Position numbers and translations under genes: made by a program. The notes beneath the pieces are model-generated. The model was not told where the DNA came from, searched no databases, and saw only the letters and a list, made by a program, of their open reading frames with translations. DNA of 42,972 nucleotides from Candidatus Aminicenantota bacterium (GTDB taxonomy: Bacteria > Acidobacteriota > Aminicenantia > Aminicenantales > Aminicenantaceae), in contig CP070825.1 of the NCBI GenBank assembly GCA_020344415.1, forward strand, positions 2,440,502-2,483,473, read 5' to 3'. Position 1 is the stretch's first letter. Each line of letters begins with the position of its first letter. Of the stretch, positions 23,448 through 31,011 are shown one piece after another.

Positions 23448-24143
23448 CTAGCTTTCCTTTTTCTGCTTTCTCTTAAACCCTGAACATGCCTTAACACAAA
23501 CCCCACAGATATACTGACCGACAAGGCCCTGGCGCCTGAATCCTTTCAACTTTTCAAAGCAGGCCCGGTGGTCAAAGTCCTCTCTCTGTTCTTTTATAGC
23601 ATGAGCTGGACATGGTTGGATGCATTTCATACACTCTCCACAGCCAAATTCCAACGGCTTATCCAGCTCTAGAGGCATATCTGTTAACACAGTGACCAGA
23701 CGAAACCTTGCACCCAGATCAGGGTTGACGAGAAGATTGTTCCGGCCAATCCAACCCAATCCCGCAAGATTGCCGATCTTTTTGTGGGAAAGATGCCCCC
23801 TCTGTCTTTCCCAGTCGAGAGTCTGGGAAGCGGGAATAGGAAGGGCAAGGAACCCTTTATCCTGAATATAATCAGATATCAGGAAGGCCGCTCTGTCGAG
23901 AAAAAAATTAACCTGGCGGTAGTGATGAAAATAAAGCGGAGTAGGCTTGTCTTTAATATCGCGAAGAACTCCCTCTAGAAGTCTCTTCCCCATTGAGAGG
24001 GCTCTATCAATCCTGGACTTTAACGCCTTATTGAGCGCGAACTCGTCTCTAATACCACTAATATCAGCCACTCCGAAAAGAGAAATCCCCTGCTCGAGAG
24101 CGAATTTCTTCAGTTTCTCGTAATCCTGCTTCGTTTCTGCCAT
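23448..24143 (-). CDS. QueG-like short Fe-S protein
   Basis: The 231-residue protein is related to the epoxyqueuosine-reductase family but much shorter than QueG (~380). It keeps the family core (K-K-I-G-N-L-A-G-L-G-W-I-G-R-N-N-L-L-V-N-P, then G-A-R-F-R-L-V-T-V-L-T-D) and a ferredoxin motif C-G-E-C-M-K-C-I-Q-P-C-P-A-H-A-I. It ends with H-R-A-C-F and C-G-V-C-V-K-A-C. That is enough cysteines for two [4Fe-4S] clusters. The HEAT-repeat tail and part of the C-terminal domain of true QueG are absent, so tRNA modification is doubtful. The gene converges on the GGDEF gene (36-bp gap), and the upstream gap holds a 270-bp inverted-repeat element. It is the second QueG-like gene in the window (see 4390-5355), and the two are not close copies. 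Confidence 0.8.
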   Translation of the reverse strand: MAETKQDYEKLKKFALEQGISLFGVADISGIRDEFALNKALKSRIDRALSMGKRLLEGVLRDIKDKPTPLYFHHYRQVNFFLDRAAFLISDYIQDKGFLALPIPASQTLDWERQRGHLSHKKIGNLAGLGWIGRNNLLVNPDLGARFRLVTVLTDMPLELDKPLEFGCGECMKCIQPCPAHAIKEQREDFDHRACFEKLKGFRRQGLVGQYICGVCVKACSGFKRKQKKES

Positions 24144-24208
24144 GATGCTCCATTTTACTTTCGACTTCCAGTGCTGTCAATTGACTGTATACATCTCCAA
24201 ATACGTTA

Positions 24209-24478
24209 TGACAGCATGATTTTGGAAATTCCTTTGCTCCGTTCAGATTTTTCACGCCATTCCCTCACTGTCCTTCTCGGCACCTGCGGAACTGCGCACG
24301 TTTGTCCTCACCTACCTGAGATTATGTCCTTTGTTCGGACCAGAGCCCCTATCTTTCATGAAGGCAGTGCTCAATACATCCTCGGCACCCGACTTTGTCG
24401 GGTTCCCTCGAAGGACAGCTCAGGAAGGCTAAATCTTCAATGTCGCTTTAGGAATTTCCAAAAACATTTCAGCTGTCA
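24209..24478. repeat. 270-bp element with long imperfect terminal inverted repeats
   Basis: The left arm starts TGACAGC at 24209 and contains TTTTGGAAATTCCT. The right arm, read from 24478 on the other strand, starts TGACAGC and contains TTTTTGGAAATTCCT. Similarity continues inward for about 70 bases, both arms reaching CTGTCCTTC near their inner ends. The centre holds a small ACCCGAC-TTT-GTCGGGT hairpin. The element fills most of the 410-bp gap before dapF. No convincing gene is present. It could be a MITE-like insertion or a degenerate foldback; I do not recognise the family. Confidence 0.65.
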
Positions 24479-24553
24479 CCAATTTGAAGATGCTCCCCAA
24501 TTGACTTAAGATTCATCATTAATTATCATGCGTAGGAAAGAATTGATCCTGAA

Positions 24554-25345
24554 ATGAAATTCACAAAGCTGTCCGCCACAGGGAACGATTTTATACTTTT
24601 TGACAACCGGGAAAAAATCTTAACAGGAAAAGAACAAGATTTCTTTCGCAACATCTGCGAACGAAAGCAAGCAGTCGGAGCAGATGGAGTGATCTTGCTT
24701 GAAAACAGTCAAAAAGTTGATTTCAAATACCGCCACTTCAACTCGGATGGAAGCCAGGCTGAAATGTGCGGCAACGGAGCTAGAGCCATCTGTTATTTTG
24801 CGACAGTCAACCATATTGTCCCCTCCCATCACAATTTCGAAGTTTATGGAGTGATCCATGAAGCCTGGGTCTCTGGACGGGAAGTAAAACTGAGAATTCC
24901 GCCCCCCGCTGAAATAAATACTCAATTAAATATTATTTCAGAGAAAGATCTGGAAGAAGGCGGATCTATTCTCTTCGGGGTCCCCCACTTGGTTATCTTT
25001 GCCGAAAATATCGAAGCGATAGATGCATTCAAAATCGGAAAGAAATACTGCTATCACCCTTACTTCGAAAACAGGACAAATGTCAACTTTGTCCAGATTC
25101 TGGATTCTAGAACGATCAAAGTCCGAACGTTCGAACGCGGTGTTGACGACGAGACTCTATCTTGCGGAACCGGATCAACGGCGTCTGCGATAGCTTCTCA
25201 TTTGATTAAAGGACTAAAGCCTCCTATCGAAGTTCAAACTTCAGGGGGCAGCCTCAAGGTAGATTGGAATGATCTTCACGATTCTGTCTCTCTCACAGGT
25301 GAAGTTCAGATCATATATGAAGCTAAATTAAGAGCGTTTATTTGA
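24554..25345 (+). CDS. dapF: Diaminopimelate epimerase
   Basis: This 263-residue cytoplasmic enzyme interconverts LL- and meso-diaminopimelate for lysine and peptidoglycan synthesis. The two catalytic cysteines are in their family motifs: Cys72 in S-D-G-S-Q-A-E-M-C-G-N-G-A-R and Cys204 in E-T-L-S-C-G-T-G-S-T-A. The N-terminal F-T-K-L-S-A-T-G-N-D-F block and G-A-D-G-V are also standard. The length is slightly shorter than the usual 270-280 residues. Only 25 bp separate its stop from the ATG of the next gene, so dapF and the exported amidohydrolase are probably co-transcribed. No other lysine-pathway gene is in view. Confidence 0.93.
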   Translation: MKFTKLSATGNDFILFDNREKILTGKEQDFFRNICERKQAVGADGVILLENSQKVDFKYRHFNSDGSQAEMCGNGARAICYFATVNHIVPSHHNFEVYGVIHEAWVSGREVKLRIPPPAEINTQLNIISEKDLEEGGSILFGVPHLVIFAENIEAIDAFKIGKKYCYHPYFENRTNVNFVQILDSRTIKVRTFERGVDDETLSCGTGSTASAIASHLIKGLKPPIEVQTSGGSLKVDWNDLHDSVSLTGEVQIIYEAKLRAFI

Positions 25346-25370
25346 AAAAATGAAAGGGAGAAAAAATTCT

Positions 25371-26915
25371 ATGAAACAAAAAAGAGCGGCCCGCTTTCTA
25401 TTAGTCATTTCATTCATCTTTTTCTTCAATCTGTCCATTCAGGCACAAAAAGAAGAATTTGACATCATTATCGAGAATGGGCGGATTATGGACCCACTCA
25501 CTCGTGCTAATTTTATTGGTCTTGTTGGCATCAAAGACGGAACGATTGTAGAAATCGTTCCTTTGAATTCGAACCAGACACAAAGAAAGAAGCTGAAAGG
25601 AGACATAACAATAGATGCAAAAGGACTTGTCGTGGCGCCTGGTTTTATTGATATACATACTCACGAGGGGATCCTATCGTTAACCATGGAGAGCTTTATC
25701 AAAGACGGGAGAACAACTATGATAGGAGGCAATTGCGGAGGGTCAGCACCTCAACTGGAACGTTTCTTCCGAAGTCTTGAGCGCAGAGGCTGCTTGATAA
25801 ACTACGCTTCTTTTGCCGGCCATGGGTCGTTGAGGATGAGGGTTGGAGCTAAGGATAGGTATTCATCTGCCACAGAAGAACAGATAGAAGAGATGGTAAC
25901 CTTCTTAGAGGAAGAAATGAAGGCGGGGGCCCTGGGAGTTTCATACGGAATCCATTACATTCCCGGATCATCATACGATGAAATACTACGCTTAGCTCAA
26001 GTATCTGCCAAGTACGGAGGAATGACCGCAGCCCATGGAAGATACGGAGAAAGCACTCACCTTGCTGTGTATTCACTCTATGAAATGGTTCGCTTGACAA
26101 AAGACACTGGTATCCCCCACCAGTACAGCCATTTCGGAAGTATGCTTGGCTACGGTGATGTTATGGATGAAGCCTTGGACCTTCTTGAATTTGCTCAATC
26201 AAAAGGACTGAGAATACTGGCTGATATCTATTCATATGCAGCCTGGAATACAGGGGTAGGCGCCGCAATCCTTGATGAAGGATTTTTCGAACGCATGCAG
26301 TGCAAACCAGAGGATCTCGAGGTTCTCAGTACGGTTGTCATCGATGGGAAAGTGGTCATGAAAGCTGGTCAGAGGTTTACGCAAGAACTCTATGACCTCA
26401 TCAGACCAAAGGTTTTAGCGCGTGAGATTCCAGATCCCGCAGTTATAGGACATGTGATAAAACCAGAAAAGATAAAACTGGCCATGCAAAGTCCCTATGT
26501 AGTCTGCGGCAGCGATGGAGTATTGTATAAAGATCCCCATACGAAAAAGCCAGTGGCTCATCCAAGGGCCACCAACAACTTCGCACGGTTTTTAGGTCAC
26601 TGGGTCAGAGAAAAAGGAACGGTCGACCTCATGACCGCACTGTTTAAGACATCCACCCAATCTGCCATACACCTCGGGTTGGTGAATAAGGGAAGGATTG
26701 CAGTAGGTGCGGATGCGGACATTACAATATTCAATCCTGATACAATTATAGACAACGGGGAATATGGAGAAGGTTTTATAAATCCTCCGGTCGGGATAGA
26801 GTCTGTAATTGTCAATGGTGTGCTCTCAGTCAAAAACGGCGAGCTGATTCCAGAGGTAAAGGCGGGAAAGGTCATCCGGAGGACGTGGAAGATTCCCGGG
26901 TATTCTAAAGAATAA
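25371..26915 (+). CDS. Exported N-acyl-D-amino-acid deacylase-like amidohydrolase
   Basis: The protein has 514 residues when started at ATG 25371, which follows AAAGGGAGA and opens directly into a signal peptide (K-R-A-A-R-F-L-L-V-I-S-F-I ... I-Q-A-Q). An ATG at 25350 would add seven residues. The mature part is an amidohydrolase barrel: D-I-I-I-E-N-G-R-I-M-D-P, then A-P-G-F-I-D-I-H-T-H-E-G with the first metal histidines, G-G-N-C-G-G-S-A-P with the metal-bridging cysteine typical of D-aminoacylases, A-A-H-G-R-Y-G-E, Q-Y-S-H-F-G, and C-G-S-D-G-V with the catalytic Asp. Hydrolysis of N-acyl-D-amino acids or related N-acyl compounds is the likely reaction; the substrate is inferred from family. 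It is in the dapF transcript and converges on an exported aminotransferase, suggesting extracytoplasmic amino-acid use. Confidence 0.84.
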   Translation: MKQKRAARFLLVISFIFFFNLSIQAQKEEFDIIIENGRIMDPLTRANFIGLVGIKDGTIVEIVPLNSNQTQRKKLKGDITIDAKGLVVAPGFIDIHTHEGILSLTMESFIKDGRTTMIGGNCGGSAPQLERFFRSLERRGCLINYASFAGHGSLRMRVGAKDRYSSATEEQIEEMVTFLEEEMKAGALGVSYGIHYIPGSSYDEILRLAQVSAKYGGMTAAHGRYGESTHLAVYSLYEMVRLTKDTGIPHQYSHFGSMLGYGDVMDEALDLLEFAQSKGLRILADIYSYAAWNTGVGAAILDEGFFERMQCKPEDLEVLSTVVIDGKVVMKAGQRFTQELYDLIRPKVLAREIPDPAVIGHVIKPEKIKLAMQSPYVVCGSDGVLYKDPHTKKPVAHPRATNNFARFLGHWVREKGTVDLMTALFKTSTQSAIHLGLVNKGRIAVGADADITIFNPDTIIDNGEYGEGFINPPVGIESVIVNGVLSVKNGELIPEVKAGKVIRRTWKIPGYSKE

Positions 26916-26969
26916 AATTTTCTCTAAATAATCTTTCTGTTATTAGAATTCACTCTTCTGGTCCAATTA

Positions 26970-28097
26970 CTATCCCATTACTTTCTGGAACGCAGCACCA
27001 AATTTTCCCATCCACTCTGGCTTTGTCATGCTCAAGCGGCACCAATCCAGATAGGGTGGAAAGGGGCGGCCGACCAGGACACCCTGTTTTTCCATAGCAT
27101 CCTGGAATTCCTCGATCGGCTTACCGGTGTGAAAGAAAACAAAATTGGTGTGGGACGGCAGATAGCGCCGCCCTGTTTCGGTAAAAAGTTTGTACACATA
27201 TTCTTTGGCTTCATTGTTCTTTTGGCGGCAGAGCTTTTGAAAATCCTCGTCCTGGTAGCTGGCAAGAGCGGCATTGAGGCCGATAATATTATTCGTTCCT
27301 GTGAGTCGCATCCTCATATATCTGATGAGCTTTGGATCGGCAATCCCAAAGCCGACACGCAATCCCGCAAGTCCATGAATCTTTGAAGCTGTCCTTGAAA
27401 CCATGACGTTGTGTCCTTCTCGAACCAGCTCCACCATGGAACGGTATTGAGGATCAGTCACATATTCGTGATAGGCTTCATCGACAAAAACCAATGCCTT
27501 TTTTGCCATTTCCTCGCAAAAGGGGCGCAATTTATCATAGGGAGTGAGCGTTCCAGTGGGATTATTGGGATTGACGAGGTAAATCAATTTAACATTTTTG
27601 GTAATCTTCTTTCTAATGGCAGGCAGATCAAACTGGAGATCTTCATCCACAGGAACCCAGTGGACTTTAACGCTCATGGTTTCTGCATAGCGTGTCAAAG
27701 ATAAAAATGTAGGATGAGGAGCAAGGACTTCCCCTCCTTTCAACGCTGTAATCAATGCTGCAGCCCTTAGAATTTCTGTCGAACCTGCAGAAATAGCAAT
27801 GTGATTAGGAGTCAATCCAACTTGCTGTGCAATTAAGGAACGCAGCTTGGTGTATGCTTCTCCTCTCGAAAATGTATAAAGATTCGCTTCGTCAAAGGCC
27901 TTTCTCATTGCCTTGCGAGCTGTCTCGGAAGGACCGTACGGATTTTCGTTGTACATCATTCGGACGGGAGCATGCGATGTTTCTTGTTCTGACGCAAAGG
28001 CGGTGTGGCTCATGCTCCAATAACTGGCCAGAGCTGTACCCCCAAGCGCGATGCCGCTTTGCGACAGCCATTGTCGTCGGGTCATTTTATTGGACAT
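26970..28097 (-). CDS. Tat-exported HisC-type PLP aminotransferase
   Basis: The 375-residue fold-type I aminotransferase resembles histidinol-phosphate aminotransferase. It begins with a twin-arginine signal (R7-R8-Q-W-L-S followed by a hydrophobic stretch ending A-F-A-S), so it should be folded with its cofactor in the cytoplasm and exported by Tat. The mature part shows Y-N-E-N-P-Y-G-P-S, N-P-N-N-P-T-G at 176-182, D-E-A-Y at 206-209, and the PLP lysine K239 in S-R-T-A-S-K-I-H-G-L-A-G-L-R-V-G-F. HisC in histidine synthesis is cytoplasmic, so this paralogue probably works on another amino acid outside the cytoplasm. The ATG has AAGGAGG six bases upstream. The RidA lipoprotein gene lies 67 bp upstream on the same strand and could detoxify or hydrolyse the imines this enzyme class can release. 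Confidence 0.9.
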   Translation of the reverse strand: MSNKMTRRQWLSQSGIALGGTALASYWSMSHTAFASEQETSHAPVRMMYNENPYGPSETARKAMRKAFDEANLYTFSRGEAYTKLRSLIAQQVGLTPNHIAISAGSTEILRAAALITALKGGEVLAPHPTFLSLTRYAETMSVKVHWVPVDEDLQFDLPAIRKKITKNVKLIYLVNPNNPTGTLTPYDKLRPFCEEMAKKALVFVDEAYHEYVTDPQYRSMVELVREGHNVMVSRTASKIHGLAGLRVGFGIADPKLIRYMRMRLTGTNNIIGLNAALASYQDEDFQKLCRQKNNEAKEYVYKLFTETGRRYLPSHTNFVFFHTGKPIEEFQDAMEKQGVLVGRPFPPYLDWCRLSMTKPEWMGKFGAAFQKVMG

Positions 28098-28164
28098 AAA
28101 AACCTCCTTATCAAAAATCTATAATACAGAGATATGTTTTCTGTTCCATCTTTTCTGGAACGGC

Positions 28165-28707
28165 TCATTCAATTTCTACGATCATTTCAATCTCAACGGC
28201 AATATTTGCCGGGAGCGAAGCCATCCCTACCGCCGATCTGGCATGTTTGCCCCTCTCTCCAAAAATATCCACCATCAGGTCTGAAAATCCATTGATCACT
28301 TTTGGCATATCGGTAAATGATGGGTTGAGATTGACCATACCCAGGACTTTGATGAAGCGTTTTACCCTGTTCAGATCGCCGATTTCCTGTTCAAGAGAGG
28401 ATAATAAGGCTAGCCCTGTCAGACGGGCGGCTTCATAGCCTTCTTCCAGAGTGAGGTCTTTTCCGACCTTTCCCTCAACATAACCCCCTTCTTGTTTGAG
28501 GGGACCATGGCCGCTGAGGAAAACAAGATTGCCAGAAGTACGAGCGGGAACATAGTTTGCCACAGGAGTATCTGGTTTTCTTAAGTTTATTTTTAACTCC
28601 TTCATTCTTTCGTATACATCAAAATCACTGGTCGCTTCCTGCGTGTTCTTTGGCGAACATGAAATAAATAGTGAAACAATAAGCAGTAATAATAATGCAT
28701 GTTTCAT
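28165..28707 (-). CDS. RidA-family lipoprotein (exported enamine/imine deaminase-like)
   Basis: The start at ATG 28707 is chosen because GGAGGG lies seven bases upstream and the protein then opens with a lipoprotein signal ending L-F-I-S-C. A longer frame from 28734 reads through the ribosome-binding site. The mature part is a complete RidA/YjgF domain: V-P-A-R-T-S-G-N-L-V-F-L-S-G-H-G-P, V-G-K-D-L-T-L-E-E-G-Y-E-A-A-R-L-T, and the conserved arginine in H-A-R-S-A-V-G-M-A-S-L-P, followed by V-E-I-E-M. RidA hydrolyses reactive enamine/imine intermediates from PLP enzymes and is normally cytoplasmic. A membrane-anchored extracytoplasmic version next to a Tat-exported PLP aminotransferase is unusual and mutually supportive. 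Confidence 0.86.
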   Translation of the reverse strand: MKHALLLLLIVSLFISCSPKNTQEATSDFDVYERMKELKINLRKPDTPVANYVPARTSGNLVFLSGHGPLKQEGGYVEGKVGKDLTLEEGYEAARLTGLALLSSLEQEIGDLNRVKRFIKVLGMVNLNPSFTDMPKVINGFSDLMVDIFGERGKHARSAVGMASLPANIAVEIEMIVEIE

Positions 28708-28732
28708 AACATCCCTCCTTTCCTCCTTCCCC

Positions 28733-28924
28733 ATTGGGGTCAGGCTTTCATAACTTGAATTCTTAATTAATTATTCCCTGTATACACGACATTCTATCCA
28801 ATTAAACCTTATATCCTACTCCTATGAAAGCCTATCCATTGAACTATCCCTTTGATTATCCAAGCTCTCTCAATGACACAACCTGATCCAGAAAACAATT
28901 CAAGTTTTTCAAGCCTGACCCCAT
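28733..28924. repeat. ~190-bp element with terminal inverted repeats
   Basis: GGGGTCAGGCTT followed by a spacer and TTGAATT at 28736-28762 is repeated in inverted form at 28896-28923. The element occupies almost the entire gap between the RidA start and the stop of the thiamine-diphosphate enzyme. It has no coding potential. It looks like a small non-autonomous insertion or foldback and might also end transcription between the two genes. Confidence 0.65.
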
Positions 28925-30814
28925 TTATTTTTCTGCGAGGTTAAATTTTTGATGCCAGGTAGACTCTGACCCCGGACCAATCCTTGCGACGAGAACATCG
29001 ATAAGGTAAGGTCTCCCATCCTTTGTTTTTTGAATTCCTCTTTTTAAGGCGGATTCTATATCCCCTGGAGAAGTCACTTTTTCACCCTCAACACCCTGGC
29101 TTTCGGCCAGTTTTACAAAATCAATATCCGGGTCTCCAAGATATACTCCGGCGTATTGCCCTGTCTCTGTCATCTTGCCTTTGTATCTTGCAAAACTCCT
29201 TCGCACTGTCTGATAATTTTTATTATTCCAGACAATAGTCAATACAGGGATTCCATATCGCGCTTGAGTCCAGAAACCTGAGGCGCTATACATCACAGAA
29301 CCATCCCCTATGCTCGAAACCACCTGCCTGTCAGGTCTGCCGAGTTTGGCTCCTATAGCAGCACCCACGCCCCAACCTAAAGAATAACCAGTGTTAAACA
29401 TCCACATGGTTTCATCTTCTTTTAAACCGAAATTGAAGAACTGGTAGCTTCCTCCAAAGTTTTCACTGACAATAATGGCATTGTTATCCAGTGCTCTGCT
29501 CATTTCATAACCAAGGCGGTCAGGATGAATGGGCGACTTCTTAAAATTGAGCTTTGCGTGCTCTAAAGATCTTGCCTTTGTATTTTCAGTAAAGGCTTTA
29601 ATCTCTGAAAGTCGAGAAGACTTTATCGAACTTATCCTTCCTTTGGTCAAGCTCCCATTGATATAATCTATTAGGTCACTTAAAATTTCTTTCACATTGC
29701 CCACAACAGCTAAATCAAAGGGATAGTTCCTGCCGATATGGGATGTATTGATGCCACATTTAATGAATCTTGTCTGATTGGTTACAGGAGTAACGCTTCT
29801 ATCGCCAAAATCCTTTGTTCCAAATGAAATGACAAGATCAACATTCTTCCCCAACATCGTCCTGCCGGGTGAATATCTCCCGACATAGAGAGGATGCTGA
29901 GCAGGAAAGTTCCTGAATGCTTCTCTCGAAGATGCAACAGGCAGAGTCAACAATTCTGCCATCTCTACCGCTTTATCCTGAGCACCGGATTTCCATACTT
30001 CATCGCCATAAATAATTACAGGATTTTTCGCTTCAATTAATAGCTTTGCCGTTTTTTCAATGAGTTCTGGTGCGCCCTTAACATCAGAGGGAATCATAAA
30101 ATTCGTTTTTGGGACGACTTTCCCCCTCATATTTTGAGCTTCCATTGCATAATTCGTATAAGCAATATAAACGGGTCCTCCTGGTTGAGTCATCGCAACC
30201 TTAAAAGCTCTCCTTGTGAAAGCGGGTATGCTTTTTGGATTTTTTACCTCCCAGGAAATTTTTGTGAACTGTCTGTTAATCTCCTTCTGGTCAAAACCGG
30301 GCGAGGGACCCAGGATGATATCATCGCTAAAGACTTCATTATCCAGTAGTCCTGCAGAAACAATCAGAGAGGAACCATCCTTATGCGCATTGAAGAGCTG
30401 TCCTGCCATCTGGGCTGTGCCGGCTATGACATGGACATTCACAAACGCCGGTTCTTTGGTTATCCTGTGATAGCCATCAGCCATCGATATAACGATTCCC
30501 TCGTGAAGCCCCAGAATCAATTGAAGCCCTGGTTCATTTATGAGAGCATCAAAAAAGCCAACTTCAAAAGAACCCGTGTTAGTAAAGACATATTTTATGC
30601 CGGCTTCTTTAATCTGTTGGACAAGAAGATCACCGCCACTCCCTATTACGGTCCTGTACTCGGCTTTACTAAAAGAGTTTTCCTCTTTTAGGCCTTCCAG
30701 GGATTTCATGACAGAGCTTGTGGAAGCAACTGTAAAACCAGAAGCCAGCATATTTTTGATGAATCCCCGTCTGGAAATAGTATTGTTGAGATAACCTGTT
30801 ATGATTGACCTCAT
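28925..30814 (-). CDS. Tat-exported thiamine-diphosphate-dependent enzyme (2-oxo-acid decarboxylase/acetolactate-synthase type)
   Basis: The 629-residue protein starts with a clean twin-arginine signal (S14-R-R-G-F-I-K followed by a hydrophobic stretch). It then has the three-domain layout of the POX/ALS/benzoylformate-decarboxylase family. The catalytic glutamate is E105 in G-L-H-E-G-I-V-I-S-M-A-D-G-Y. The middle domain contains N-P-V-I-I-Y-G-D-E-V. The cofactor-binding motif begins G-D-G-S-V near residue 500 and ends W-N-N-K-N-Y about 27 residues later. The exact reaction (decarboxylation or carboligation) cannot be read from sequence. Export through Tat fits a cofactor-loaded enzyme. Its placement upstream of the RidA and aminotransferase genes suggests that it uses 2-oxo acids formed outside the cytoplasm. 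GGAGGG lies seven bases before the ATG. Confidence 0.9.
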   Translation of the reverse strand: MRSIITGYLNNTISRRGFIKNMLASGFTVASTSSVMKSLEGLKEENSFSKAEYRTVIGSGGDLLVQQIKEAGIKYVFTNTGSFEVGFFDALINEPGLQLILGLHEGIVISMADGYHRITKEPAFVNVHVIAGTAQMAGQLFNAHKDGSSLIVSAGLLDNEVFSDDIILGPSPGFDQKEINRQFTKISWEVKNPKSIPAFTRRAFKVAMTQPGGPVYIAYTNYAMEAQNMRGKVVPKTNFMIPSDVKGAPELIEKTAKLLIEAKNPVIIYGDEVWKSGAQDKAVEMAELLTLPVASSREAFRNFPAQHPLYVGRYSPGRTMLGKNVDLVISFGTKDFGDRSVTPVTNQTRFIKCGINTSHIGRNYPFDLAVVGNVKEILSDLIDYINGSLTKGRISSIKSSRLSEIKAFTENTKARSLEHAKLNFKKSPIHPDRLGYEMSRALDNNAIIVSENFGGSYQFFNFGLKEDETMWMFNTGYSLGWGVGAAIGAKLGRPDRQVVSSIGDGSVMYSASGFWTQARYGIPVLTIVWNNKNYQTVRRSFARYKGKMTETGQYAGVYLGDPDIDFVKLAESQGVEGEKVTSPGDIESALKRGIQKTKDGRPYLIDVLVARIGPGSESTWHQKFNLAEK

Positions 30815-31011
30815 GACATCCCTCCAATTTCAGGAAGTATTCTATACCATATAAAATACAAATGAAATCTTAAATTTGATAATCCAGCTCCGAGGTGCTT
30901 TTATGACAAAAAGACAATCAAACGAAAAAGACTCTAATCCTTTCCTTAATAATCATTCTATGTTTGAAATGCTCAAAAGAGAGTTTCAATCAGAATGAAA
31001 AATAATGAAAA

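Noticed and set aside
24171..24509. 112-codon plus-strand frame before dapF
   Set aside because: It lies inside the 270-bp inverted-repeat element, has no family features and no ribosome-binding site.
28165..30814. A single three-gene operon for the thiamine enzyme, RidA and the aminotransferase
   Set aside because: The ~190-bp inverted-repeat element between the first two genes could end transcription, so I claim functional association but not one transcript.
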